Source: CAZEMR01 sp964513465
GTDB lineage: Bacteria > Bacteroidota > Ignavibacteria > Kapaibacteriales > UBA2268
Assembly (NCBI GenBank): GCA_964513465.1
Contig: CAZEMR010000036.1
Coordinates: 1 to 30,645 of the forward strand
Reading direction: 5' to 3'
Length of the DNA: 30,645 bases
The position numbers and the translations under genes were made by a program. Position 1 is the first letter of the stretch; each line of letters begins with the position of its first letter. Below the pieces are notes generated by a model. It was not told where the DNA came from. It saw only the letters and a list, made by a program, of their open reading frames with translations, and made no database searches. Of this stretch, positions 7,822 to 14,890 are shown one piece after another.

Positions 7822-9135
7822 ATGAAACTACTTCGGAATTTACAATTATTTGTACTTTTGCTTTCAGTAAGCATTGTACCCGCCTACACTCAATGCAATC
7901 CAGTATCCATAATAACTAATGTGCGTCCCGAGAACTATCGCTTCCTGCATTATTATACTTTCATGAATAGGTTTGACTCCGCATTCGTTAAAGCAGAATA
8001 CGGAGAATTCATTTTAAACGCCAGTGGAAATCAAACCCGGATATACCTGGATACTCTGGTAAAAGAATTCTACCCTGCTAAAGGTGATTCCGTTCAAGGA
8101 ATTGATTATACGTTGCGCACACTTGCCCGCTCCCAGCCCTTTTTTATGCCGGACAGCGGAGAGATTAAATTCTATCGGGCATTGACAGCCACCGACGATT
8201 GCGCTCACTCCACGCCTGATAGTCCGCTGCCCAATGGCGATTGGCGTGATAATTATTGGCAAGTTGGAGAAGGGCGAATTCTCGATGGTCAGGAGTTCGT
8301 AATTCAGCTTGTTAAAACGTCCAACGGAGAAGTAATCGGAACTATTGACAGTGTAGGCGTGCTGCCTAATCCTACGAGCGAAATAGTTCCCCGATACGGA
8401 ACCGATCCTACCCCTTTTAATCATTCTCACCCACTGCCAACAGGCTTCGCCGGACAGGAGATTTACCTTCGTATTCAACCAAAGCGCTGGGGAACAACTC
8501 CTTATGGAATGAGTTTATACTGTAGCAATGTATCAGATTTCTCGCAGGCGATGATTACTGAACGTGACAGCACACAAATTGAAATACTTAAATGCTCAAC
8601 TGCGCAACTTACTGATTTAGAAAATCAATATTTTAACGAAATCATCTCATTTTGCGACAGTACAAAGATCGCAACCGGATGGCTGCCACCTAACAAAATA
8701 CGGTTTTCATTTCGAAATCAGGATTTAGCATATTATTATAACAGGTATTTTAATGAATACATCACAAGCGGCGGAGACACTATTTATATTGAGCGGGAAA
8801 CAATAAATTACAAAAAAGCCGAGTCGCCTGAGCAGACATCAAATATTAATAATCCCAATCCCGAGATAGTAATTATTAATATTTGGCCGCAGCCTGCAAA
8901 TAGCGGTGAGCTTAATTTGATAATGGATCTGCCTGATCGGGAATCTCTCAACATTACTATTGAGCTATCTGACCTGAAAGGTAATTTCGTGAATGAACTA
9001 TGGAACGATGTTTTATATAGAATGTCACCAATTAAATTGGATATTTCCAATATCCAAAATGGAATGTACTTAATAACATTCAGAAATCATTCAGGCGATA
9101 TTCTTGCATCAAGGAAAGTAATGGTCGCCAGATAA
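7822..9135 (+). CDS. T9SS-exported protein of unknown function
   Basis: 437 residues. The start at 7822 follows AAAGGTGA by a few bases and opens a signal peptide (MKLLRNLQLFVLLLSVSIVPAYTQ); the open frame upstream overlaps the Cys-rich gene and is not used. The body (about 25-340) is beta-rich and contains several cysteines; no known enzymatic motif was found. A spacer with SPEQTSNINNPNPE leads into a C-terminal type A sorting domain: INIWPQPANSGELNLIMDL, then ITIELSDLKGNFV, then LDISNIQNGMYLITF and a terminal SRKVMVAR. This domain is the established T9SS signal for outer-membrane translocation and surface attachment. The gene is AT-rich like the Cys-rich gene before it, and the pair ends at a strong hairpin (9152-9184). 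Confidence 0.85.
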   Translation: MKLLRNLQLFVLLLSVSIVPAYTQCNPVSIITNVRPENYRFLHYYTFMNRFDSAFVKAEYGEFILNASGNQTRIYLDTLVKEFYPAKGDSVQGIDYTLRTLARSQPFFMPDSGEIKFYRALTATDDCAHSTPDSPLPNGDWRDNYWQVGEGRILDGQEFVIQLVKTSNGEVIGTIDSVGVLPNPTSEIVPRYGTDPTPFNHSHPLPTGFAGQEIYLRIQPKRWGTTPYGMSLYCSNVSDFSQAMITERDSTQIEILKCSTAQLTDLENQYFNEIISFCDSTKIATGWLPPNKIRFSFRNQDLAYYYNRYFNEYITSGGDTIYIERETINYKKAESPEQTSNINNPNPEIVIINIWPQPANSGELNLIMDLPDRESLNITIELSDLKGNFVNELWNDVLYRMSPIKLDISNIQNGMYLITFRNHSGDILASRKVMVAR

Positions 9136-9151
9136 TATTTTTTAAATGCAA

Positions 9152-9186
9152 AATCCCCGCCGGAGCAGCGCCCGTGCGGGGATTAT
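9152..9186. terminator. Bidirectional intrinsic terminator
   Basis: AATCCCCGC (9152-9160) pairs perfectly with GCGGGGATT (9176-9184). On the plus strand it is followed by ATTTTT, ending the T9SS cargo transcript. On the minus strand the complement is followed by TTTTGCATTTAAAA, so it can also end the convergent zinc-ribbon operon that stops at 9209. Confidence 0.85.
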
Positions 9187-9208
9187 TTTTCGGCAATATC
9201 TATATATA

Positions 9209-9946
9209 TTATATCTGTTCGATTTCGTTTTCTTCGACGACTGCTTCGCCGGGGATCATTATGCGGCCGCAATTCTCGCAATAATATACGTCGTCGAATT
9301 TGTTGCGCATTTCGACGATGATCTGCGGCGGCACTGCGCTATAGCAGCCCGAGCAGCTATTCTTTACGATGCGCACGGCGGCGTCTTTATAGAATGTGCG
9401 GATGCGTTCGTATTCCGCATAAAATTCCTTGTCAATCTTTTTCACGACCTTGTTGCGTTTTTCGATCAATTCTTTGACTTCTTCGTTCTGATCGCTTGTA
9501 AGCACTTCGACCTCGGCGTTTTTCTCGTCGAATTCCTCGCGGGCTGCGCTGGCCTCCTCTTTCTGCTTTTCGAGTATCGAGACGAGGTTTTCCTCCTTGA
9601 CGCCTTCCTTGCGCAGGCGGTCGGAAAGCTGTTCGTGCTCTTTGCGCAGGCTTTCGATTTCTTTTGTGATTGCGTCGAATTCTTTATTGTTTCGCACATT
9701 GAACTGCTTTTTGGCGAGCTTTTCCTCGCGGTCTTTCATTTCTACCAGCGTATGCTTGGAAGTCGAGCAAAATTTGCGGATATCCGTCAGTATTCCTTCC
9801 GTTTCCTCTGCGAGTTTTTCTTTTTCGTTAACCTTGTCCTGGAGCTTTTTCAGCTGTTCGGGAAGATCGCCGTATTCTTCCTCCAGATCATCCATAATTT
9901 CGTCAACCAAAGCAAGCGCTGAAATATACTCAATTTGTGAATCCAT
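9209..9946 (-). CDS. COG1579-type coiled-coil protein with C4 zinc ribbon
   Basis: 245 residues. Residues about 10-185 are a highly charged heptad-rich coiled coil (EEEYGDLPEQLKKLQDKVNEK and onward), with a turn near QFNVRNNKEFDAITKEIESL that predicts an antiparallel hairpin. The C-terminus holds a four-cysteine zinc ribbon: CSGC at 198-201 and CENCGRIM starting at 223. This is the layout of the COG1579/CT398 family of predicted nucleic-acid-binding proteins, whose exact role is not settled. The start is ATG with GGTG seven bases upstream. It lies four bases after the stop of the Nif3-like gene, and this gene pair is a recurrent bacterial neighbourhood, so the two likely form one operon. The transcript ends at the shared hairpin 9152-9184. 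Confidence 0.93.
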   Translation of the reverse strand: MDSQIEYISALALVDEIMDDLEEEYGDLPEQLKKLQDKVNEKEKLAEETEGILTDIRKFCSTSKHTLVEMKDREEKLAKKQFNVRNNKEFDAITKEIESLRKEHEQLSDRLRKEGVKEENLVSILEKQKEEASAAREEFDEKNAEVEVLTSDQNEEVKELIEKRNKVVKKIDKEFYAEYERIRTFYKDAAVRIVKNSCSGCYSAVPPQIIVEMRNKFDDVYYCENCGRIMIPGEAVVEENEIEQI

Positions 9947-9950
9947 TGAA

Positions 9951-10805
9951 CTACACCATAATTTTATTATTTAATAAATAATTTCTCTGCAGATCCTCAT
10001 ACTTCTCTGCCTCGGGATAATGACTCACCGGATTGGTCAGCGCGGTGGAAGTCATCATCTTTTCAATACCTTCTCGTTTCAGATCCTCGGCCAGATATTT
10101 TGCCAGTCCTTCCGGTACGAATTGTTCCATCTCGTAATGGCCGGGATCGATAAGCATAATTTTGTTCTTAATTGCGTGGAATGTATGATAAGTAATATCG
10201 GCCGTAATAAATGCATCGCTGCGGCTCCGCAGGGCATCGTTCATAAACGATCCGCCGCTGCCGCCGACTATAGCCACCCTCTCGATCATCCGGTCGTCGT
10301 CATACGCAGAATATCGGAGCGGCGCGCTGAATACGTCGTAGGCACGGTTCAGCAGCTCTGACTGAGCAATTGGCTTCTCGGGCGCTGCCACCACACCCAT
10401 CCCGCGGTTGTCGATCTGCGGATCGGGCACTAAAAATCCCGTGGATTCAAGGCCAAGCCGCTTGGCGATAATTTCGCTGGTGCCAAGTGAATATGCGTCG
10501 AAAGTGGTATGAACCGCAATCATGGATATGGAATTTTGGATGAGCCGGCTCACAAGTCGTCCGGTTCTGTCGTTTTCGGTAATAGTTTTGATCGGGTGAA
10601 AAATCAGCGGGTGGAATGCTATAATGCAGTTGCAATTCTGGGAAATCGCTTCGTCGATTGTGCTGTCGTCGACTTCGAGAGCTACGAGAATCGAGGAGGC
10701 TTCGCTTAGTCTGCTTTGCACCTGGAGTCCGATGCGGTCGCCCTCCATAGCGCTTTGAGCGGGCAGTTTTTCCTCGATTATTTCAAGTATTCTTTTTAAT
10801 TTCAT
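9951..10805 (-). CDS. Nif3-like dinuclear metal centre protein
   Basis: 284 residues from the ATG at 10805 (MKLKRILEIIEEKLP matches the usual Nif3 N-terminus; a TTG at 10829 is in frame but adds eight residues not typical of the family). Nif3/YbgI proteins form hexameric rings with two metals per subunit; the biochemical role is unsettled, with GTP cyclohydrolase I type 2 naming common. Metal-site motifs: FHPLIFHPIKTI (H65), VHTTFDA (H99, D103), and near the C-terminus a GHYEMEQF motif with the H and E ligands. The first histidine of the usual HHPLIF is replaced by F, giving the eukaryote-like xHPxIFxPxK form. The large PII-like insertion of some members is absent. It stops with TAG, four bases before the zinc-ribbon gene. 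Confidence 0.93.
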   Translation of the reverse strand: MKLKRILEIIEEKLPAQSAMEGDRIGLQVQSRLSEASSILVALEVDDSTIDEAISQNCNCIIAFHPLIFHPIKTITENDRTGRLVSRLIQNSISMIAVHTTFDAYSLGTSEIIAKRLGLESTGFLVPDPQIDNRGMGVVAAPEKPIAQSELLNRAYDVFSAPLRYSAYDDDRMIERVAIVGGSGGSFMNDALRSRSDAFITADITYHTFHAIKNKIMLIDPGHYEMEQFVPEGLAKYLAEDLKREGIEKMMTSTALTNPVSHYPEAEKYEDLQRNYLLNNKIMV

Positions 10806-10937
10806 CCCTTTTTCAAGTCCATATGCCAATTTCAGGGCACAATTTATTCAATTTGCAAAAAAATGAATTTCAAAATACGAAAGATAATCCTATCTTACAA
10901 TCCTTACAATTTTATAAGACGAATATACGTTTCTTTT

Positions 10938-10956
10938 AAGTGAGTGTTAATCACTT
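10938..10956. promoter_or_regulatory. Inverted repeat upstream of an outer-membrane protein gene
   Basis: AAGTGA (10938-10943) and TCACTT (10951-10956) form a perfect 6-bp inverted repeat with a 7-base spacer in the AT-rich divergent region between the Nif3 and outer-membrane protein genes. The size fits an operator for a dimeric regulator. No other copy was seen in the window, so this is weak. Confidence 0.3.
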
Positions 10957-11009
10957 TTAATTAACATTTAATTAAGATATTGCAAATATTTATCCCGACC
11001 CCGTTTATT

Positions 11010-11720
11010 ATGAGAAGTATTATAACATCAATTATTTTGGCTGCCGCAATGCTTTTTTCGGCAGATATTTACGCCCAGAAGCGCACCGATATCAATCCCG
11101 GCGCCGAGCTGGACACCACTTTCATATATAATTCCCCGCGCCCACTGGTCAGCCCCGAGCTAACCCGAGGCGAGCTCAACAATGCCGGCGGCGTCAGCCT
11201 TCTGTTTTCGCGCAGCGGATTCGGAGTAGGCGGATTCTACAACCGCAACCTATCGGAAAACACGGTAGGGTTCATAAGCCTCTATATCTCAGGCGCGCGG
11301 AACACCGACGAATTCGAAGTATATAATTATAACACAGGCGAATATTTTGTGCCGGGCAAGATCAACCGCCTGTTCAACCTCCCGCTTATGTTCGGCGCAA
11401 AATACATGATGTTCGGCGATGCGCTCGCCAAATCCTTCCGGCCATACGTAAGCGCAGGAGCAGGCCCGTCGCTCATAATGTCAACGCCGTACGAACAGGG
11501 CTGGTTCGAGGCATGGGGCGACGTCAAAACATACATCCGGCCCAGCGGATTCGTGGGACTCGGAGCCTATGTGGGCGGTGTGGGCGGCACCCTGCTCGGG
11601 GTCAATGCGCGGTATTACTACATCCCCTTCGGCGGCGACGGCCTCGAAAGCATCAAAGGCCAGCCGATAAAGGACTTCGGCGGAGTATTCCTATCGCTCT
11701 CACTCGGCGCAAGATATTGA
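11010..11720 (+). CDS. Outer-membrane beta-barrel protein
   Basis: 236 residues from the ATG at 11010, selected because it opens a signal peptide (MRSIITSIILAAAMLFSADIYAQ); a TTG 30 bases upstream adds an unlikely extension. The mature part alternates amphipathic strands and glycine/aromatic turns: GGVSLLFSRSGFGVGGFYNRNL, TVGFISLYISGA, SFRPYVSAGAGPSLIMS, then GFVGLGAYVGGVGGTLLGVN and the final strand GGVFLSLSLGARY, which ends in an aromatic residue as barrel proteins do. This is an 8- to 10-strand porin-like barrel; ligand or pore function is unknown. Its stop is only 13 bases from the stop of the convergent restriction endonuclease gene, with no terminator between them. Confidence 0.75.
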   Translation: MRSIITSIILAAAMLFSADIYAQKRTDINPGAELDTTFIYNSPRPLVSPELTRGELNNAGGVSLLFSRSGFGVGGFYNRNLSENTVGFISLYISGARNTDEFEVYNYNTGEYFVPGKINRLFNLPLMFGAKYMMFGDALAKSFRPYVSAGAGPSLIMSTPYEQGWFEAWGDVKTYIRPSGFVGLGAYVGGVGGTLLGVNARYYYIPFGGDGLESIKGQPIKDFGGVFLSLSLGARY

Positions 11721-11733
11721 ATTTTAATGAATA

Positions 11734-12594
11734 TTATATTGCAAGATCGAAAGGAAGGTCAGATATATCTCGTAACCTTCTACCATGCACCAAAATATCA
11801 AGCATTTCTAACTGATCTGCATTGCCCAGACTTTCAATTGATTCACGAAGCTCATGCAATGCTATATGATAGACACAGTCTATATCGCCCGTTCCGAGTG
11901 CAAGACTGGCTATCCTAATTGGTGTTGGCTCTGCTGTTACAGCTACAATATGCGGAAGTTTCCCTTTCCTGCTTCTGATCAAATTTAAAGCTTCGGTACG
12001 AGTGTTTTGAGCCCGATCGCTTCGTAAAGTCCATTTGCAGGAAATACTTGCATGCAGGATAGGATTATCAGACTCATAATTCACTTTTCTCAATGGCGTT
12101 AGACGTGCCAGTGGATTTTCTAAATTCAAAAAAAGATTATTGACATTGATTTCGTTATCAGTCACTGGCACTCTGGAAATTATGATATCAGGGCTTACTA
12201 TATAATCTTTTCCTAAAGTTGTTGCCAGTTCTCTATTTAATTTGATTATTTCCTCTATTTTGGCTAAATCGCTATACTGGTCAAAACAGGAAATCGGTTT
12301 GTTTATCGAATATTCCCATTTTCCGGGCCGTAAGTGTTCTAAAAGCGAGAATGTATTTTCGAGAAAATTTCTTGTGATAATTTCGAATTTATTTCCTACG
12401 GTTTGTCCTGACAATTTTGAATACTTATTCGAGCAATGAATTCTCTCGTACAATCCCCAGGCTATTTGTCTACTCGCTAAATTGCTTCCATCTGCATTAT
12501 TCGGATATGCTTCTTTACCGCTTTTTCTGATGATCCTAAGAATCTGATTGCAAATATCTGAATGATATTTTTCTCTGCATTTAGATAAATCCAT
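11734..12594 (-). CDS. NgoMIV-family type II restriction endonuclease
   Basis: 286 residues, the expected length. NgoMIV is a tetrameric type IIF enzyme that cuts GCCGGC. The active-site set is intact and in near-identical positions: E71 (in KFEIITRNF), D136 (in VSPDIIIS), S185-C186-K187 (in HASISCKWTL) and E201 (in TRTEALNLI). Immediately after lies RSDR at 191-194, the motif this family uses to read the CCGG core, so a CCGG-containing target is predicted; GCCGGC is the simplest guess but not proven. The 220-240 block (AEPTPIRIASLALGTGDIDC) is also characteristic. The gene is 12 bases downstream of the methyltransferase on the same strand, is much more AT-rich than its neighbours, and is likely co-transcribed with it. 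Confidence 0.93.
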   Translation of the reverse strand: MDLSKCREKYHSDICNQILRIIRKSGKEAYPNNADGSNLASRQIAWGLYERIHCSNKYSKLSGQTVGNKFEIITRNFLENTFSLLEHLRPGKWEYSINKPISCFDQYSDLAKIEEIIKLNRELATTLGKDYIVSPDIIISRVPVTDNEINVNNLFLNLENPLARLTPLRKVNYESDNPILHASISCKWTLRSDRAQNTRTEALNLIRSRKGKLPHIVAVTAEPTPIRIASLALGTGDIDCVYHIALHELRESIESLGNADQLEMLDILVHGRRLRDISDLPFDLAI

Positions 12595-12606
12595 TGCAAC
12601 TCTGAC

Positions 12607-14016
12607 TTAAGGTTTATAAAATGGTATTACGTATTCCTCGTGCATTCTTTTTTGGATTTGCGAGCTCTTGTCTTGAATAAACCCTGTTGGCATCATTCTC
12701 TTATTTCGATCTAATTCTCTGACCGAAATATATGGGATATCAAATCCCAAAGTGCTGCCAATTTCTTCGAAACATTTTGCAATTTGAATGTCTTCTCCTC
12801 GAATTATTGAATTTCCTACAACCAGAATAGCTGCATGGCTAGGTTTCAGCACTCGTTTCATTTCTTTTAAGATACGTACTATTTCCGAATAATACCTATG
12901 AATAGCCTTACTCTTTTTAATGTCTTTTTTGGCTACATTTTTAATTATACTTCGAGAAAATTCCGGCAAATTTTCGAGGTCGATATTTGATGTGCTTTCC
13001 CCTCCGATATATTCTTTCCGTTTTTCGCTCAATTGTCTTATAGTATAACCAAACCATACAAGGGTGAATTTATGAGCTCTCATATAATCGATTGCATTGG
13101 ATGCATAGGGAGGCGAGGTTACAATCAGGTCAATAGTGTCGTTTCCCAATGGAAGATGCTGGGCATCACCAAAATGAATTTCCGGTAAATATTTTCTAAT
13201 CTCCGAACGGGACACAGTTTCAATATTTTGATGAAATTTTTTCTTGAATTCTTCAATCGGTGACTTAAGTTTTTTGATCAGATTCTTATTAATACTCTCA
13301 TTTTTATATATGTCAATACCTTCTATGCAATTCCCTTCTTTAGAAAAAATTATTTTTGCTCTGTGTGGTCGGGTATGCGCCAAATCAAGGGCCAATGACA
13401 CACCGCCGGTTTTGGTAACTATAACAGATGAAAACATCAATTTAAAAAAATTCTTGATTTCGTCGTCATCGATTCGTTCAATTTCAATAATTAAAGACAA
13501 TAATTCAGCCTGGGTATCTTGGTGGAACCAATAATTAACAAATTTGCAGGTTTCTTCATCCCAGCGTTTACCTGCTATTTCCATCAATTTGCTCGGATTT
13601 TTCCGGTATTCGTTTTCTGCATTTCTGATTATTCTCACATATTCGGAATATAGTCTATCATAGTTCAAAGGCGATGTTTTTACTTTAGATAGCAGTATTG
13701 CCAATGGGTCAATATCAAATCCTATCGCAATTCTATCATTGAGATATGCCTCAACCAAAGTTGTACCCGAACCGGCCATGGGGTCCAATACCGTATCTCC
13801 GGGTTTTGTCAACCTTTGAATAAATTGCGCCGGCAATTGGGGTGGGAATTTTGCCGGGAATGAATGAAAATTATGAGATGCATATCTTGAATTGGAATTA
13901 TGAAAATTGAGGTCTTTTGACAAAACATCTATTAAAACACCATGATATCCTTTATCGTTGAGATCGTCATATCTGACATTTATTTTGGATTTATTTGGAA
14001 ATAGTTCTTGCAGCAT
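12607..14016 (-). CDS. Site-specific DNA amino-methyltransferase (SPPY type)
   Basis: 469 residues. It should protect host DNA from the adjacent endonuclease by methylating an exocyclic amino group. The AdoMet site comes first: VLDPMAGSGTTLVEAYL (76-92), then GFDIDPLA. The catalytic motif IV comes about 220 residues later as TSPPYASNAIDY (SPPY at 301-304). SPPY is usual for N4-cytosine enzymes, although some N6-adenine enzymes share it. The order (motif I, long middle region that may contain the target recognition domain, then motif IV) is alpha-like. An HNFHSFPAKFPPQLP segment (48-62) precedes motif I, as in many cytosine-N4 enzymes. It is first in the module, so methylation can precede cutting on entry. 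AT-rich codon use matches the endonuclease rather than the flanking genes. Confidence 0.92.
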   Translation of the reverse strand: MLQELFPNKSKINVRYDDLNDKGYHGVLIDVLSKDLNFHNSNSRYASHNFHSFPAKFPPQLPAQFIQRLTKPGDTVLDPMAGSGTTLVEAYLNDRIAIGFDIDPLAILLSKVKTSPLNYDRLYSEYVRIIRNAENEYRKNPSKLMEIAGKRWDEETCKFVNYWFHQDTQAELLSLIIEIERIDDDEIKNFFKLMFSSVIVTKTGGVSLALDLAHTRPHRAKIIFSKEGNCIEGIDIYKNESINKNLIKKLKSPIEEFKKKFHQNIETVSRSEIRKYLPEIHFGDAQHLPLGNDTIDLIVTSPPYASNAIDYMRAHKFTLVWFGYTIRQLSEKRKEYIGGESTSNIDLENLPEFSRSIIKNVAKKDIKKSKAIHRYYSEIVRILKEMKRVLKPSHAAILVVGNSIIRGEDIQIAKCFEEIGSTLGFDIPYISVRELDRNKRMMPTGFIQDKSSQIQKRMHEEYVIPFYKP

Positions 14017-14046
14017 ATAATTACTTCATGTAAACCATAAAACATT

Positions 14047-14062
14047 TACTATCGTAGTATAC
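14047..14062. promoter_or_regulatory. Inverted repeat upstream of the methyltransferase gene
   Basis: TACTA-TCG-TAGTA (14047-14059) overlaps the palindrome GTATAC (14057-14062), about 31-46 bases before the methyltransferase start. Position and size fit an operator or promoter element controlling the restriction-modification module, but no controller (C) protein gene is present. Confidence 0.3.
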
Positions 14063-14086
14063 GTTTAAAAACTCAATCTATTAGCC

Positions 14087-14818
14087 TCACTCAAACAATC
14101 GGCTGAAGTTGAATTTTGCCGCTATGCCGATTATCAGCTTCTGGTATTTCCAGTCGGCGGTCTGATTGACCGATACCGACGAGAAATCATACCTAAGCGA
14201 TGGGGTCAGATATATCGATTCGCGGCGGTTCAGCGGAAAGTCGTACGATGCGCCCGCCCAAAATGAGATGTAGCTGTCCTTCATATCTGCGACCTCGCCC
14301 TCGGTCTCATTTCGGATGCGTCCGCCACCTTCGAATACGGCGTCTTCGGGCTCTGTCAGCCGCTCGCGATATTTTTCGTGGGTGCCCCCGACCAGATTAT
14401 AGCCAAACCCCGCCATAATGCTGAAATGTCCGTCCTTGATTCCTACGCCGGGGTATATGTGCAGCGATCGCAGCTCCAGCTCGTATTCATAGCGGAATTG
14501 GCCGGTCATCAGCACACCGTTTTTCAGATATGTGAACTCCTCGGATAGCCTGGTCTCCGAATTCTGAATAGAATAGCCTGCGCGAAGATTTACGAAAAAT
14601 TGCCGGGCAAGGAAATATTCGGCATTAATCGAAGTTTCCAGCGCCGGCTTTGCGATTTCGTCGAAGTCGCCGCGGGTATCGCTGAATTTCTGGAATGAAT
14701 ACCCGGCGCCGACGTCGGGCACCGAAACGGTGAATAGCCCGGACTGGTGAATCTGGGCGTTTGAAAATGAAGTAAATATAAATATTGCAGCTATATAAAG
14801 AATAATTCTTCCGAACAT
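14087..14818 (-). CDS. Outer-membrane beta-barrel protein
   Basis: 243 residues with a signal peptide (MFGRIILYIAAIFIFTSFSNAQ). GGGAA lies upstream of the ATG. The mature chain is a run of alternating amphipathic strands: VPDVGAGYSFQKFS, TSINAEYFLARQFFVNLRAGYS, MTGQFRYEYELELRSLHIYPGVGI, HFSIMAGFGYNLVGG, SYISFWAGASYDFPL, SIYLTPSLRYDFSSVSV and the last strand KLIIGIAAKFNFSRLF. This is an OmpA/OprF-barrel-like small porin without a periplasmic OmpA domain. The function is unknown. It stops with TGA 70 bases from the methyltransferase start, so it defines one edge of the restriction-modification module. It lies 72 bases downstream of the PHP-glycosyltransferase gene on the same strand. Confidence 0.75.
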   Translation of the reverse strand: MFGRIILYIAAIFIFTSFSNAQIHQSGLFTVSVPDVGAGYSFQKFSDTRGDFDEIAKPALETSINAEYFLARQFFVNLRAGYSIQNSETRLSEEFTYLKNGVLMTGQFRYEYELELRSLHIYPGVGIKDGHFSIMAGFGYNLVGGTHEKYRERLTEPEDAVFEGGGRIRNETEGEVADMKDSYISFWAGASYDFPLNRRESIYLTPSLRYDFSSVSVNQTADWKYQKLIIGIAAKFNFSRLFE

Positions 14819-14890
14819 ATTATTTCCCGATGATTATTTGTCAATTCAATCATATAAAATAATAATTTTTTCAAAAAAATTGATAATTAT

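Noticed and set aside
9146..9922. Plus-strand 258-codon phenylalanine-rich frame
   Set aside because: Antisense of the charged coiled-coil COG1579 gene; its F-rich make-up is the complement of GAA/AAG codons. It also overlaps the terminator hairpin.
11734..14016. Avoidance of GCCGGC in the host
   Set aside because: GCCGGC occurs several times in the flanking genes (for example 1975-1980, 4618-4623, 5746-5751, 15126-15131), so there is no sign of depletion.
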